From the NCBI GenBank assembly GCA_002154585.1, contig MUNG01000020.1, positions 32,024 to 96,023 of the forward strand: a stretch of 64,000 nucleotides of DNA. Direction: 5' to 3'. A program made the translations under genes and the position numbers. Positions 24,432 to 32,581 of the stretch are shown in pieces. Position 1 is the first letter of the stretch. The number at the start of each line of letters is the position of its first letter. This DNA is from Streptomyces pseudogriseolus (lineage in GTDB: Bacteria; Actinomycetota; Actinomycetes; Streptomycetales; Streptomycetaceae). The notes under the pieces are model-generated. The model searched no databases, was not told the DNA's origin, and was given only the letters and a program-made list of their open reading frames with translations.

Positions 24432-26639
24432 TCAGCGGACCGCGTACCCGAAGTACTCACCGTGGGACGGGAGTCCGCCCTGACCCGGCTGGTACGTGGT
24501 CGCGGGGGCGCTGGTGCCGCCCGTCACGGCGTTCGGGAACGGCAGGACGTGCACGGCGCCCGTGGCGGCGGGACCGTACGGCAGGCCGATGTACAGGTTC
24601 CGCGGGGTGAAGTGGATGCTGGTGCCCATCTTGGCGCCGGCGCTCGGAGGTCCGGGGACGCCGTCGCCGTCGCCCGCCTCGATCCACGAGTCGTTGGCGC
24701 CCGCCGATCCCAGCAGGGAGAAGGTGTGGACGGCGCCGGCGTCGGTGACGCCCGCGAGGTCCTCACCCGGGGTGCCCACCGCGATCTTCAGGGTCGCGGC
24801 CGAACCGACCTCGCGGGGCGCGGTGTTGACCGCGCTGAGGGCCGCGCCGGTCTGGTCGCCCGCCTCGATCGTGCCGGAGCGGTCGTCGGTCCCGGAACCC
24901 TGGTTCAGGGCGTGCATGTACTCCCAGGTGCCGTCGCCCTTGATGTGCACGAGGAGCACGTTGCCCGCGCCGGCCTGCTGCGCGCCGCCGGTCTCGGCCG
25001 CCAGGGCCTCGCCCGGGGCGCCGACCGCGAGGATCGAGTCGGTGGCCGTGGCCGCGCCGGACGGGCGGTACGCGACCAGCGCGAGGGCCTGGCCGAACTT
25101 GTCACCGGCCTCGGCCCCGGCGTTGAGCTCCGGGTTGTCCTGGTCGAGTCCCGTGACCACGGTGGGCCGCCCGGCGGCGTCCAGCGTGTGGCTGAACACG
25201 GACAGGTTGCCGGCGTTCGCGTCGCCGCCGATCGCGTCGCCGGGAGCGCCGACGGCGATGAAGTTGGCGTCGCCCGCCACGGCCGTTCCGAAGCCGTCGT
25301 TCGCCTCGGCCGCGCCCGGGACGCTGCCCGAGTCCTGGTTGATGTCGATGCTGGTGTTGTCGTGCACGTAAAAGGCGGCGCCCGCCTTAGCGAGCGAACC
25401 GATCGCCTCGCCCGGCGCGCCGATCAGGACCCACGGCCGGCCCTCGGCGGTGGTGCCCGCCTCGAGGGCGGCGCCCATCCGGTCGTTGCTCTCGGCCTTG
25501 GCGGTGCCGATGGAGCCGGTGCCGGAGCCCTGCTCGAAGTGCGCCGCCGCCGGGCCGCTGCCGAGACCGCTCCTGCCGCCGAACAGGATGTCGACGAAGC
25601 CGGCGTCGGTGGCGGTGCCGAGGTCCTCCTCGGACGCGGACACCACCAGGTCGGTGTAGCCGTCCTCGTTGTAGTCGACGGTCGCGAGATGGTTGCCGAA
25701 GTGGTCCCCGGCCTCGGCGCCGCCGGGCACCCAGTCCAGGTCCTGGGTGATCTCGGCGGTGCCCTTGCCGCCGCCGAGGACGACACGGACCAGGCCCGCG
25801 GTGGTGTCGCCGCCGACCGTGGCCATCGGGTCGCCGACGGCGATGTCCTCGACGGCGTCGCCGTTGAAGTCGACGATGCGGGTGGCGCCGGCCTTCGACG
25901 CGACCCAGGCGGCGAGGTCGTCGACGCGCGCGACGACACCCGCCGTGGAGGTCTGCGTCGCGTCGGTGCCGAGGCAACCGCCCTGCGAGGACCGGCTGGT
26001 GAGGCCGACGAGCTTGCCGCCGGAGAGGACCGGACCGCCGGCGTCGCCCATGCAGGCGGCGATCCCGCCCTTGCCGGTGACGTTCGCGGAGGTGGCCGCG
26101 GCGGAGTCCACGGTGTAGACGCCGGTGTGCAGCTGGTTCGGCGCCCACACGGTCTTCGTACGGCCGTAACCGGCGAAGGTCAGCTCCGTGCCCGCCGCGG
26201 GCGCGCCGGCGGCGAACGCCGCCGGGGTCACGCCGGTCACGGGCCGGCTGAGGCGGGCCAGCACCACGTCGCGGTCCGTGCGCGGCACGATCTCGACGAC
26301 GCGGCGCTCGGCGCCCCGCGTGCCGGTGAGGTCGGAGCGGCCGACGACCGCGGTCGTCGCCTTGGCGGGGACGCCGGCCGGCACGGCGAGCGAGGCGGCC
26401 GGGTCGTCGGCGAAGCAGCTGGCCGCGGTCAGCAGCCACTCGGGGTCGACGAGGACCGCGGAGCAGCCGCGGTCGTGGGCGCCGACGGTGATCTTCGCCG
26501 TGTAGGCGTACGCGGTGTCCGAGGCGGCCACCGGAGTGCCGCCGGTGACGGCGAGGGCGGGGGCCGCGCTCAGCACGAGCGACCCGGCGGCCAGGACGGC
26601 GCAGAGCGAGGCCGCCGAAGGACGTCTGACGAAGGACAT
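24432..26639 (-). CDS. secreted trypsin-fold pseudoprotease with FG-GAP repeat domain
   Basis: 735 residues: signal peptide (1-~30, ending 'APALA'), S1 trypsin-like domain (~32-260), then FG-GAP beta-propeller repeats to the end. Two calcium-loop motifs 'DFNGDAVEDIAVG' and 'DYNEDGYTDLVVS' and repeated 'GAPGE' blades are seen. The protease is catalytically dead: the usual TAAHC is 'LTAASCF' (Ser74 replaces His) and GDSGGP is 'GDAGGP' (Ala200 replaces Ser), though Asp in 'DRDVVLARL' and disulphide cysteines remain. It is therefore more likely a binding or adhesion protein. ATG 26639 has GAGGAA upstream. It is last in a leftward run of four exported proteins. Confidence 0.88.
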   Translation of the reverse strand: MSFVRRPSAASLCAVLAAGSLVLSAAPALAVTGGTPVAASDTAYAYTAKITVGAHDRGCSAVLVDPEWLLTAASCFADDPAASLAVPAGVPAKATTAVVGRSDLTGTRGAERRVVEIVPRTDRDVVLARLSRPVTGVTPAAFAAGAPAAGTELTFAGYGRTKTVWAPNQLHTGVYTVDSAAATSANVTGKGGIAACMGDAGGPVLSGGKLVGLTSRSSQGGCLGTDATQTSTAGVVARVDDLAAWVASKAGATRIVDFNGDAVEDIAVGDPMATVGGDTTAGLVRVVLGGGKGTAEITQDLDWVPGGAEAGDHFGNHLATVDYNEDGYTDLVVSASEEDLGTATDAGFVDILFGGRSGLGSGPAAAHFEQGSGTGSIGTAKAESNDRMGAALEAGTTAEGRPWVLIGAPGEAIGSLAKAGAAFYVHDNTSIDINQDSGSVPGAAEANDGFGTAVAGDANFIAVGAPGDAIGGDANAGNLSVFSHTLDAAGRPTVVTGLDQDNPELNAGAEAGDKFGQALALVAYRPSGAATATDSILAVGAPGEALAAETGGAQQAGAGNVLLVHIKGDGTWEYMHALNQGSGTDDRSGTIEAGDQTGAALSAVNTAPREVGSAATLKIAVGTPGEDLAGVTDAGAVHTFSLLGSAGANDSWIEAGDGDGVPGPPSAGAKMGTSIHFTPRNLYIGLPYGPAATGAVHVLPFPNAVTGGTSAPATTYQPGQGGLPSHGEYFGYAVR

Positions 26640-26673
26640 GAAGGTGGGTTCCTCAATCATGGGGAGTGGCGGC

Positions 26674-27177
26674 TCAGTTGCTGACGTTGATCTCGACGAG
26701 TACGTGCTCCCGGCCGTCGACGGACTCGCCGACGCCCTCCCAGGTGTCCGCCGGGATGTCGTACTCGACCTGCTCGTCCTCGACCGTCATCTCCAGATGG
26801 GTGTTGGCGGAGTCGTCGGTCTTCACGCCGTGCACCGCGGGCAGTTCGAGGGTCAGGAAGCCGGTGTCGGCGGTGACCTGGAAGCAGACGTCCTCGCGGT
26901 CACGGGCGAGGAACCGCAGGAGGTCGGTGCTGTCGGTGCATTCGGCGAGCACGATGTGGCCGTCGCCGCGCTTGAGGACGATGTCCTGCTCGGCGAGGAT
27001 CCGGTCGGCGTCCGGGTAGGCGTAGTCCTCGACGGCGTAGCCGGGCGCGGCGTCGACGACGGCCTCGGCCGGTGAAGCGGCGGCGCCGGCGTTGCCGTGG
27101 GCGAGCACGGCCCAGGCCAGCGCGCCGGCGGTGGCCGCGGCGCCCAGAAGGCGCACGAGTGCGTTGCGTGTCTTCAT
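26674..27177 (-). CDS. small secreted protein of unknown function
   Basis: 167 residues with a clear N-terminal export signal (basic start 'MKTRNALVRLL', hydrophobic core to ~residue 33). The mature part is acidic and beta-rich, with two cysteines in 'LAECTDSTD' and 'REDVCFQV' that could form a disulphide. No family recognised. It begins 74 bases after the lipoprotein stop and ends 34 bases before the pseudoprotease start, so it is probably co-transcribed with both. Confidence 0.7.
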   Translation of the reverse strand: MKTRNALVRLLGAAATAGALAWAVLAHGNAGAAASPAEAVVDAAPGYAVEDYAYPDADRILAEQDIVLKRGDGHIVLAECTDSTDLLRFLARDREDVCFQVTADTGFLTLELPAVHGVKTDDSANTHLEMTVEDEQVEYDIPADTWEGVGESVDGREHVLVEINVSN

Positions 27178-27251
27178 CACAGTCCTAGAAAGTCGGAACA
27201 GTCCTGGAAGGTCGGGTCTCCTGGGCTCGCGCCCAGGGGGAAGCGGGCGGC

Positions 27252-27641
27252 TCAGTCCGCCCTGTCGTACGTCTGCGTGCCCGGACCGTCGGGATCGAGC
27301 TGGAAGTACAAGGTGTCCTGGTCCTCCACGTAGAGCTGGATCCCGCCGGTGGCGCCGAGCCCGCCGTCCTCCACGCCGAGGTACACGAAGTCGTCGGACG
27401 TGCCGGGGTCCTCGTAGTCCCAGCTGCCGCCGAAGTCGGCCGGACCGGCGCCCTCGGACGTCGTCACCCGGGTGGCCGAGAACGTCCCGTCCGCCGAGAG
27501 CTCGATCCGCCCGCCGTCGTCGTTCCGGTACACACCGGGCAGCTGCTGCGGGTCGATCCCGCCCGAACACCCCGAGGCGAGCAGGGCGGACGAGGCGAGC
27601 ACGGCGGACAGCCACCGTGCCCGTGCCCTCCCGCGCGTCAC
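27252..27641 (-). CDS. small lipoprotein overlapping the ALF-repeat protein gene
   Basis: 129 residues. The signal ends at lipobox 'LLASGC' (Cys25 lipidated). The mature domain 'LPGVYRNDDGGRIELSADGT' followed by 'GGSWDYED' is a short beta-sandwich-like pattern common in actinobacterial lipoproteins of unknown role. The GTG start overlaps the stop of the large ALF-repeat gene (GTGA), so the two are translationally coupled and probably work together, perhaps as partner or immunity protein. That idea is inference from gene order only. Confidence 0.72.
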   Translation of the reverse strand: MTRGRARARWLSAVLASSALLASGCSGGIDPQQLPGVYRNDDGGRIELSADGTFSATRVTTSEGAGPADFGGSWDYEDPGTSDDFVYLGVEDGGLGATGGIQLYVEDQDTLYFQLDPDGPGTQTYDRAD

Positions 27642-30600
27642 GGGCCCAGGGTGACGTCGAACTCGATCACCTGGGTCTTGGGCGACAACGGTCCCTCGTC
27701 GCCGACGATCTTGTCGACGAGCGCGCCCACGGTGTCGCTCCACAGGTCCGTGTACCCGATGACCGGGGGGTGCGTCGCCGACTCGATGTCCGACTCGTTG
27801 TACGCGGTGTAGCGCCAGGTGACGGAGCCGTCCGCGTTCTCCCGGATGGGCGTCATCCGGACCTGGTGCGAGCCCAGGAACGTGTACGCGAGGTTGCCGG
27901 TGAGCCCGGCCGTGGTGAGCGTGCCGTAGTCGGTGAGGTACTTGCCGACGCCGTCGAATCCGCTGAGCTTGTAGTCGTACATGTAGGTGTGGCCCAGCTG
28001 GTACTTCCCGGTGCGCTGCCACTCGCGGAGGAAGTAGTCGATCACGCCCCTGGTGTGCGCGTGCTCGCGGTAGAGACGGGTGAACTCGTCGTTCGGGCCG
28101 AAGCACTGCGTGCGGGGGCCGTCGCCCCACACCCAGCTCCAGCCCAGCTCCCACGGGTTGCTGTCGTTGCGGTGCTCGATCGGGTCCCCGAACGGCGTCA
28201 GACAGCTCTCCGCGCCGTCGGGCAGCCCGGTCTCGCCGTCGATCGGCACCTTCGCGTTGTCGATGGCGTCCTGCATCGCCTGCCGGATCGCGGCCTGTAT
28301 CACCAGGATCCGCGCCTCCGTGGCGGCCTTCGCCGCCTGGGCGTACGACTTGCCCGCCGCGAGCTCCGCCTGCCGGGCCGCCGTCGCCGAGGCCTGCGCG
28401 TCGGCGGCGAAGGCCGCGGCGGTGGACGCCGAGCGCACGGCCCGGTTGGACGCGTCCCGCGCCACGGCGCTCGCCTTGCGGGCCGCCGCCGCCGCGTTCG
28501 CCGCGGTCTGCGCGGACTTGGCGGCGGAGGCGGCGGAGGCTTCCGCGGCCTCCGCGTTCCGGCGGGCCTCCTCGGCGGAGACCTTGGCGTCCTCCGCCCA
28601 GCCCTTGGCCGCGTCGGCCCACTTCGTGGCGTCCTCGCCGGCCTGACGGGCGACGGCCGCGGCCTCGGACGCGTACGCCGCGTCCTCGAGCGCGTCCTGC
28701 GCGACCTTGGCGGCCCGGGCGATGGCCGCGCGGATCGCGCTGATGTGCGTGGCGTGATCGTGGTCGATGCGCGCGAACTCGTACTGCGTCGTCCCGATGA
28801 ACTGGCGCAGCATGTGCGTGTCACCCTCGAGGGCGACCTGCGCCGCGGCCCGTACATAGGGACCGCCGGACGCCAGGAGCGTGGTGGCCGCCACCCGGTC
28901 GTCCTCGTGGACGGCCGCGGCGCGCTCCACGTGCAGGAAGGTGTGCAGCGCCTCGGCGGAGCCGTCCTCCAGGGCGGCCTCGGCGGCCCTCCGCACGGCG
29001 GTGCCGGTGGCGGGGTCCGCGAGGAGCGTGGTGATCTCCACCTCGTTGTCGTCCCGGGCCGCCTCGACCGCGCCCTTCTCCAGGAACGTCCTGACGGTGG
29101 CGGCGTCCTCGGTGCCCAGCGCCGCGGCGGCGGCCTCGGCGACCGCGCGCGTGGAGATCGCGGCGACGGCCGCGGCGTTCTCCGCGTTGTCCTGCTCCAG
29201 GGCGATCAGCCGGTCGGCCTCGATCCACCGCAGGACGTCCTCGTCGGAGCCGGCCAGCGCGAACTCGGCGGCCTCCCGGGTCCAGGTGCCGGACCGGTCC
29301 AGGAGCAGGACGGCGGCCTGCCGCCCCTTGTCCACGGCCTCCCCGGTGCGGCCCTCGGCGAACGCCGTGTCCATCGCGGTGATCAGCGCGAGGAGTTCCT
29401 CGGAGAGCCGTGACTGCTGGGTCCGCTCCTGGTTGGCGCGTTCCAGACGGTCGGTCTCCTCGCGCCGCTGCTGCCGGGCGACCTCGATCGCTTCCTCGGT
29501 CTCCTCGTTCAGCCGGGCGATCTCGGCCTCACGGGCCTCCTCCTCGACCTCCCGCGCCTCGGTGACGGCGTCGTAAGCCTTGTTCGCGGCCTCCACGGCG
29601 GCGTTCGCGGCGGCGGTGGAGCGGTTGGCGTAGTCCACCGCCTTGCCCGCGTTCGCTGCCGCCTCCTCGGCGGCGGCCGCCGCCTTGTCCGCGTGGTCGG
29701 CCGCGCTGTCGGCGGCGTCGGCCGCGGTGCGCGCGGCGGCTGCCGACCTGCGGGACAGCGTCGAGGCCCGGCTCGCGGCCGCGGTGGCCCGGCCGGCCGC
29801 GGCCTCCGCGATCGCGGCCTGGCGCTGCGCCTCGGCGGCCTCGGACTGCGCGGCGCCGGACGCGGCGGCGGCGTCGGCGGAAGCGCGGGCGGCGGCGGCC
29901 GAGTTGACCGCCGCACCCGCGGCGGCGTTGCCCGCGGCCTCCGCCGCGTCGGAGGCGAGGGCCGCGAGCCGGGCCTTCGCGGCCACGGTACGGACCCAGT
30001 TGACCATGGCCTTCGCGGCCTGCGCCGCCTGGTTGGCGGCCTCCGCCATGCCCGCGTTCTTCGACGCGCTGATCGCGGCGTGGTAGGCACGCGACGCGGC
30101 GCGCCCCGCGGCGGCGGCAGCGGCCGCGGCGGCGTTCGCGGCGGACACCGAACGACGGGCCGCGGCCTGCGCGGTGCGCGACGCGGACACCGCGGTCGAC
30201 GCGGCGGCCGCGGCGCCCTGGGCGGCCCGCGCCGCCTTGTTCGCCGCCTTCGCCGAGCGCTGCACGTCCTGTTCGGCGGCCTGCGCCTCGGCCTTCGCCT
30301 CCAGCGCGGCCGCCTTGGCCTTCGCGGCGGCCTCGACCGCCTGCTGCGACAGCTCGACGGCCTCGTCGGTCTTGCGCTCGGCGAGCTGGCCCTCCGATTC
30401 CACGATCTTGACCAGCTGCTGGATCGTGGCCGACTCCTCGTCCCGCGCCCGGGCGATGTACTGCCCCGTCGTCAGGAACCACTGGATCGCCCGCGGCGAT
30501 CCGTCGTCGAGTGCCCGCTCGGCGTACTCCCGCACCTGCGGCGACGCGGTGACGAGGATGGTGGTGACCTGCACGCGCCGGTCCTCGTGGAGCGCGTCGT

Positions 30601-31156
30601 ACTGCCCGGTGCTGAGGAACGACCGCAGCGCGAAGTCCGTACCGGCCGTCAGCGCCTCGGAGGACTCGCGCTTCACGGCCTTGCCGCCGTGCGCGTTGAC
30701 GGTGGTGACGGCCACCCGCAGGTCCTCGTGCACCGCCGACTGGAAGCCGCCGGCCAGGTAGGCGGCGACCGCCGCTTCCCCGCCGGACAGCGCCTGTCCG
30801 ATTCCCGTCCGTGTCGCCTTGCCCGCGCTGACGAGGGCCTGGGTGAGGGTGAACCGGTTGTCCTCGGCGGTGGCGGCCGCCAGCCGCTCGCTCAGGAACG
30901 TGGCGACGGCGTCCGCGTTGCCGACGAGCGCCGCCGCGGCGGCCGTACGCACCGCGCGACCGCCCGTCCGGTACGCCTGCACGACCTTGGCGCGGTCGGT
31001 GTCGGGCAGCCCCGCCCCGCCGTCGGCCGGCACCGGGTCCGCCGCGAAGGCGGGCCGCGACCCGAACACCCCCAGGGGAAGCGCGGTACCTGCCGCGATT
31101 CCGCCAAGGATGGCCAGTGACTGGCGTCTGCTGAATATCTCCCGTGCGTGTGGCAT
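27638..31156 (-). CDS. large Tat-exported ALF-repeat and alanine-rich coiled-coil protein with unique C-terminal domain
   Basis: 1172 residues. The Tat signal has 'SRRQSLAILGG' and cleavage near 'PAFAA'. Residues ~40-240 hold short ALF repeats ('ALDDGSPRAIQWFLTTGQYI' is one; they recur as AL..G...L..FL.TGQ). A very alanine-rich helix/coiled coil covers ~240-560. A second ALF block ('AALEDGSAEALHTFLHVERA') spans ~590-780, a second coil ~780-965, and a final ~200-residue globular region ('GDGPRTQCFGPNDEFTRLYR', 'YMYDYKLSGFDGVGKYLTDY', 'WRYTAYNESDIESATH'). ALF repeats are known from actinobacterial polymorphic-toxin-like proteins, where the C-terminus is the variable effector. The C-terminal domain here is not recognised. 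ATG 31156 was chosen for the Tat signal, with AAGGGGG upstream. Confidence 0.85.
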   Translation of the reverse strand: MPHAREIFSRRQSLAILGGIAAGTALPLGVFGSRPAFAADPVPADGGAGLPDTDRAKVVQAYRTGGRAVRTAAAAALVGNADAVATFLSERLAAATAEDNRFTLTQALVSAGKATRTGIGQALSGGEAAVAAYLAGGFQSAVHEDLRVAVTTVNAHGGKAVKRESSEALTAGTDFALRSFLSTGQYDALHEDRRVQVTTILVTASPQVREYAERALDDGSPRAIQWFLTTGQYIARARDEESATIQQLVKIVESEGQLAERKTDEAVELSQQAVEAAAKAKAAALEAKAEAQAAEQDVQRSAKAANKAARAAQGAAAAASTAVSASRTAQAAARRSVSAANAAAAAAAAAGRAASRAYHAAISASKNAGMAEAANQAAQAAKAMVNWVRTVAAKARLAALASDAAEAAGNAAAGAAVNSAAAARASADAAAASGAAQSEAAEAQRQAAIAEAAAGRATAAASRASTLSRRSAAAARTAADAADSAADHADKAAAAAEEAAANAGKAVDYANRSTAAANAAVEAANKAYDAVTEAREVEEEAREAEIARLNEETEEAIEVARQQRREETDRLERANQERTQQSRLSEELLALITAMDTAFAEGRTGEAVDKGRQAAVLLLDRSGTWTREAAEFALAGSDEDVLRWIEADRLIALEQDNAENAAAVAAISTRAVAEAAAAALGTEDAATVRTFLEKGAVEAARDDNEVEITTLLADPATGTAVRRAAEAALEDGSAEALHTFLHVERAAAVHEDDRVAATTLLASGGPYVRAAAQVALEGDTHMLRQFIGTTQYEFARIDHDHATHISAIRAAIARAAKVAQDALEDAAYASEAAAVARQAGEDATKWADAAKGWAEDAKVSAEEARRNAEAAEASAASAAKSAQTAANAAAAARKASAVARDASNRAVRSASTAAAFAADAQASATAARQAELAAGKSYAQAAKAATEARILVIQAAIRQAMQDAIDNAKVPIDGETGLPDGAESCLTPFGDPIEHRNDSNPWELGWSWVWGDGPRTQCFGPNDEFTRLYREHAHTRGVIDYFLREWQRTGKYQLGHTYMYDYKLSGFDGVGKYLTDYGTLTTAGLTGNLAYTFLGSHQVRMTPIRENADGSVTWRYTAYNESDIESATHPPVIGYTDLWSDTVGALVDKIVGDEGPLSPKTQVIEFDVTLGP

Positions 31157-31266
31157 CGAGACCCCCTTCTCGGCTCCGAGGGGACGTCCCGCCATCCCCG
31201 CGGTTCAACGCCCTCATGGAAACCGGATCTTGGCGGCCCGTCCAACGCGAAAAAGGGGTGGAAACA

Positions 31267-31303
31267 GGGTTAACCCACGGTTACGCGCGGTGATGTGCGT
31301 CAC
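31267..31303. promoter_or_regulatory. palindrome and Crp-type site in the ALF-protein/xylanase intergenic region
   Basis: GGGTTAACCC (31267-31276) is a perfect palindrome. GTGATGTGCGTCAC (31290-31303) fits the Streptomyces Crp pattern GTG-N6-GNCAC. Both lie 110-150 bases upstream of the ALF-repeat gene (minus strand) and ~430 bases upstream of the xylanase (plus strand). Which gene they serve is uncertain. Confidence 0.45.
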
Positions 31304-31415
31304 GTAGAGAAACGGTTGTAGTGCTCTGGGTAAAGATGTGTTTCGGCCTGTGGCATGTCTTGATCAAATCGATGGAGATCATGTTTAGGCGGGGTGGCGT
31401 GTCGTTGTGGACCTT

Positions 31416-31580
31416 CGAAACTTTCGCTGCCCGCGTAGAGGATTGCGTCGCTTTCGCTGTGGCGTGCATGCATCGCGCTGAGCGTACTCAGTGGACATGG
31501 CATCTGAACTGCGGCGACGACATCCGTGAGGTCGCGATCGTCAAGACGAAGTTTCCGAAAGACTGTCGAAACTGTTGACA
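31416..31580 (+). promoter_or_regulatory. xylanase regulatory region with GAAAcTTTC palindrome and candidate promoter
   Basis: CGAAACTTTCG (31416-31426) is a perfect palindrome containing GAAAnTTTC, an element known upstream of Streptomyces xylanase genes. AGTTTC/GAAACT arms (31550-31555 and 31568-31573) form a second inverted repeat, directly followed by a consensus -35 hexamer TTGACA (31575-31580). The -10 is weak. The 573-base gene-free stretch 31157-31729 is visibly less GC-rich than its surroundings and holds no convincing gene. Confidence 0.55.
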
Positions 31581-31729
31581 CGCCCATGTCGCTCCACGAA
31601 TCTGTGGCCACCGCACGACAGCCGCCCCCCGTCCCCGGCCTCCCACGCCCGGGGACGGTGGGCCGGCCATGCAAGGCCGCGGGCGGCAGCAGCCACCCGG
31701 CCCCCCACCAGCCTTCATCGGGAGGACGC

Positions 31730-32464
31730 ATGAATCAGGACGGCAAGCGGTTCGAGACCGGGACCGAGCAGAACCCCGCCCCCTTCAGCGGCTTGAGCCG
31801 GCGCGGTTTCCTCGTCGGCGCCGGGGCGGGCGCCGCCGCGGTCGTCACCGGGTCCGGGCTGCTGCTGCCCGGCACCGCGCACGCAGCCACCACCATCACC
31901 ACCAACCAGACCGGGTACGACGGCATGTACTACTCGTTCTGGACCGACGGCGGCGGCTCCGTCTCCATGACGCTCAACGGCGGCGGCAGCTACAGCACCC
32001 GGTGGACCAACTGCGGCAACTTCGTGGCCGGCAAGGGCTGGGGCAACGGCGGGCGCAGGACCGTCCGGTACACCGGTTACTTCAACCCGTCGGGCAACGG
32101 CTACGGCTGCCTCTACGGCTGGACCTCCAACCCGCTCGTCGAGTACTACATCGTCGACAACTGGGGCAGCTACCGGCCCACCGGCGAGTACCGGGGCACC
32201 GTGTACAGCGACGGCGGCACGTACGACATCTACAGGACGACCCGGTACAACGCCCCGTCCGTCGAGGGCACCCGCACGTTCGACCAGTACTGGAGCGTCC
32301 GGCAGCAGAAGGTGACCAGCGGTTCCGGCACCATCACCACCGGGAACCACTTCGACGCCTGGGCGCGCGCGGGCATGAACCTGGGCCAGTTCAGGTACTA
32401 CATGATCATGGCGACCGAGGGCTACCAGAGCAGCGGCAGCTCCACGATCACGGTTTCCGGCTGA
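31730..32464 (+). CDS. xlnC: Tat-exported family 11 endo-xylanase without binding module
   Basis: Hydrolyses beta-1,4-xylan outside the cell. 244 residues. A twin-arginine signal has '[14 protein letters not shown]', cleaving near 'GTAHA' (residue ~50). The GH11 beta-jelly-roll follows with catalytic Glu138 in '[15 protein letters not shown]' and Glu230 in '[11 protein letters not shown]'. The protein ends right after the catalytic domain, as in the Tat-secreted XlnC of S. lividans, whereas XlnB-type enzymes carry a substrate-binding module. GGAGGA at 31721-31726 supports the start. The upstream palindromes suggest xylan-responsive control. Confidence 0.9.
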   Translation: MNQDGKRFETGTEQNPAPFSGLSRRGFLVGAGAGAAAVVTGSGLLLPGTAHAATTITTNQTGYDGMYYSFWTDGGGSVSMTLNGGGSYSTRWTNCGNFVAGKGWGNGGRRTVRYTGYFNPSGNGYGCLYGWTSNPLVEYYIVDNWGSYRPTGEYRGTVYSDGGTYDIYRTTRYNAPSVEGTRTFDQYWSVRQQKVTSGSGTITTGNHFDAWARAGMNLGQFRYYMIMATEGYQSSGSSTITVSG

Positions 32465-32471
32465 GACCGGC

Positions 32472-32551
32472 CCGGGCCCGTTCCGGACCCGGGCCCGGAC
32501 CCCACTCCCCGGCGGGCGGTCTCGCACAGCGAGGCGCCGGCCGGGGAGTGG
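32472..32551. terminator. two hairpins between xylanase and photolyase genes
   Basis: CCGGGCCCG and CGGGCCCGG (32472-32498) make a 9-bp stem with a 9-base loop. CCACTCCCCGGC (32502-32513) and GCCGGGGAGTGG (32540-32551) make a perfect 12-bp stem with a longer loop. They lie between convergent genes and probably terminate both. Confidence 0.65.
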
Positions 32552-32581
32552 CGTGTCGGCCGTCGGCGCCGGACGGTCCCC

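Noticed and set aside
24336-26684. 782-codon plus-strand frame opposite the FG-GAP protein
   Set aside because: Composed of Gly/Arg/Val-rich antisense sequence; the minus-strand gene has a signal peptide, trypsin-fold motifs and FG-GAP repeats.
27638-31156. Simple-sequence expansion or misassembly as the cause of the alanine-rich region
   Set aside because: Codons are varied, heptad-like charge patterns persist and the frame is unbroken across 1172 residues, as expected for a real coiled coil.
31321-31578. 85-codon plus-strand frame in the ALF-protein/xylanase gap
   Set aside because: Non-GTG/GCC-biased codons, no convincing ribosome site, and it overlaps the regulatory palindromes; treated as non-coding.
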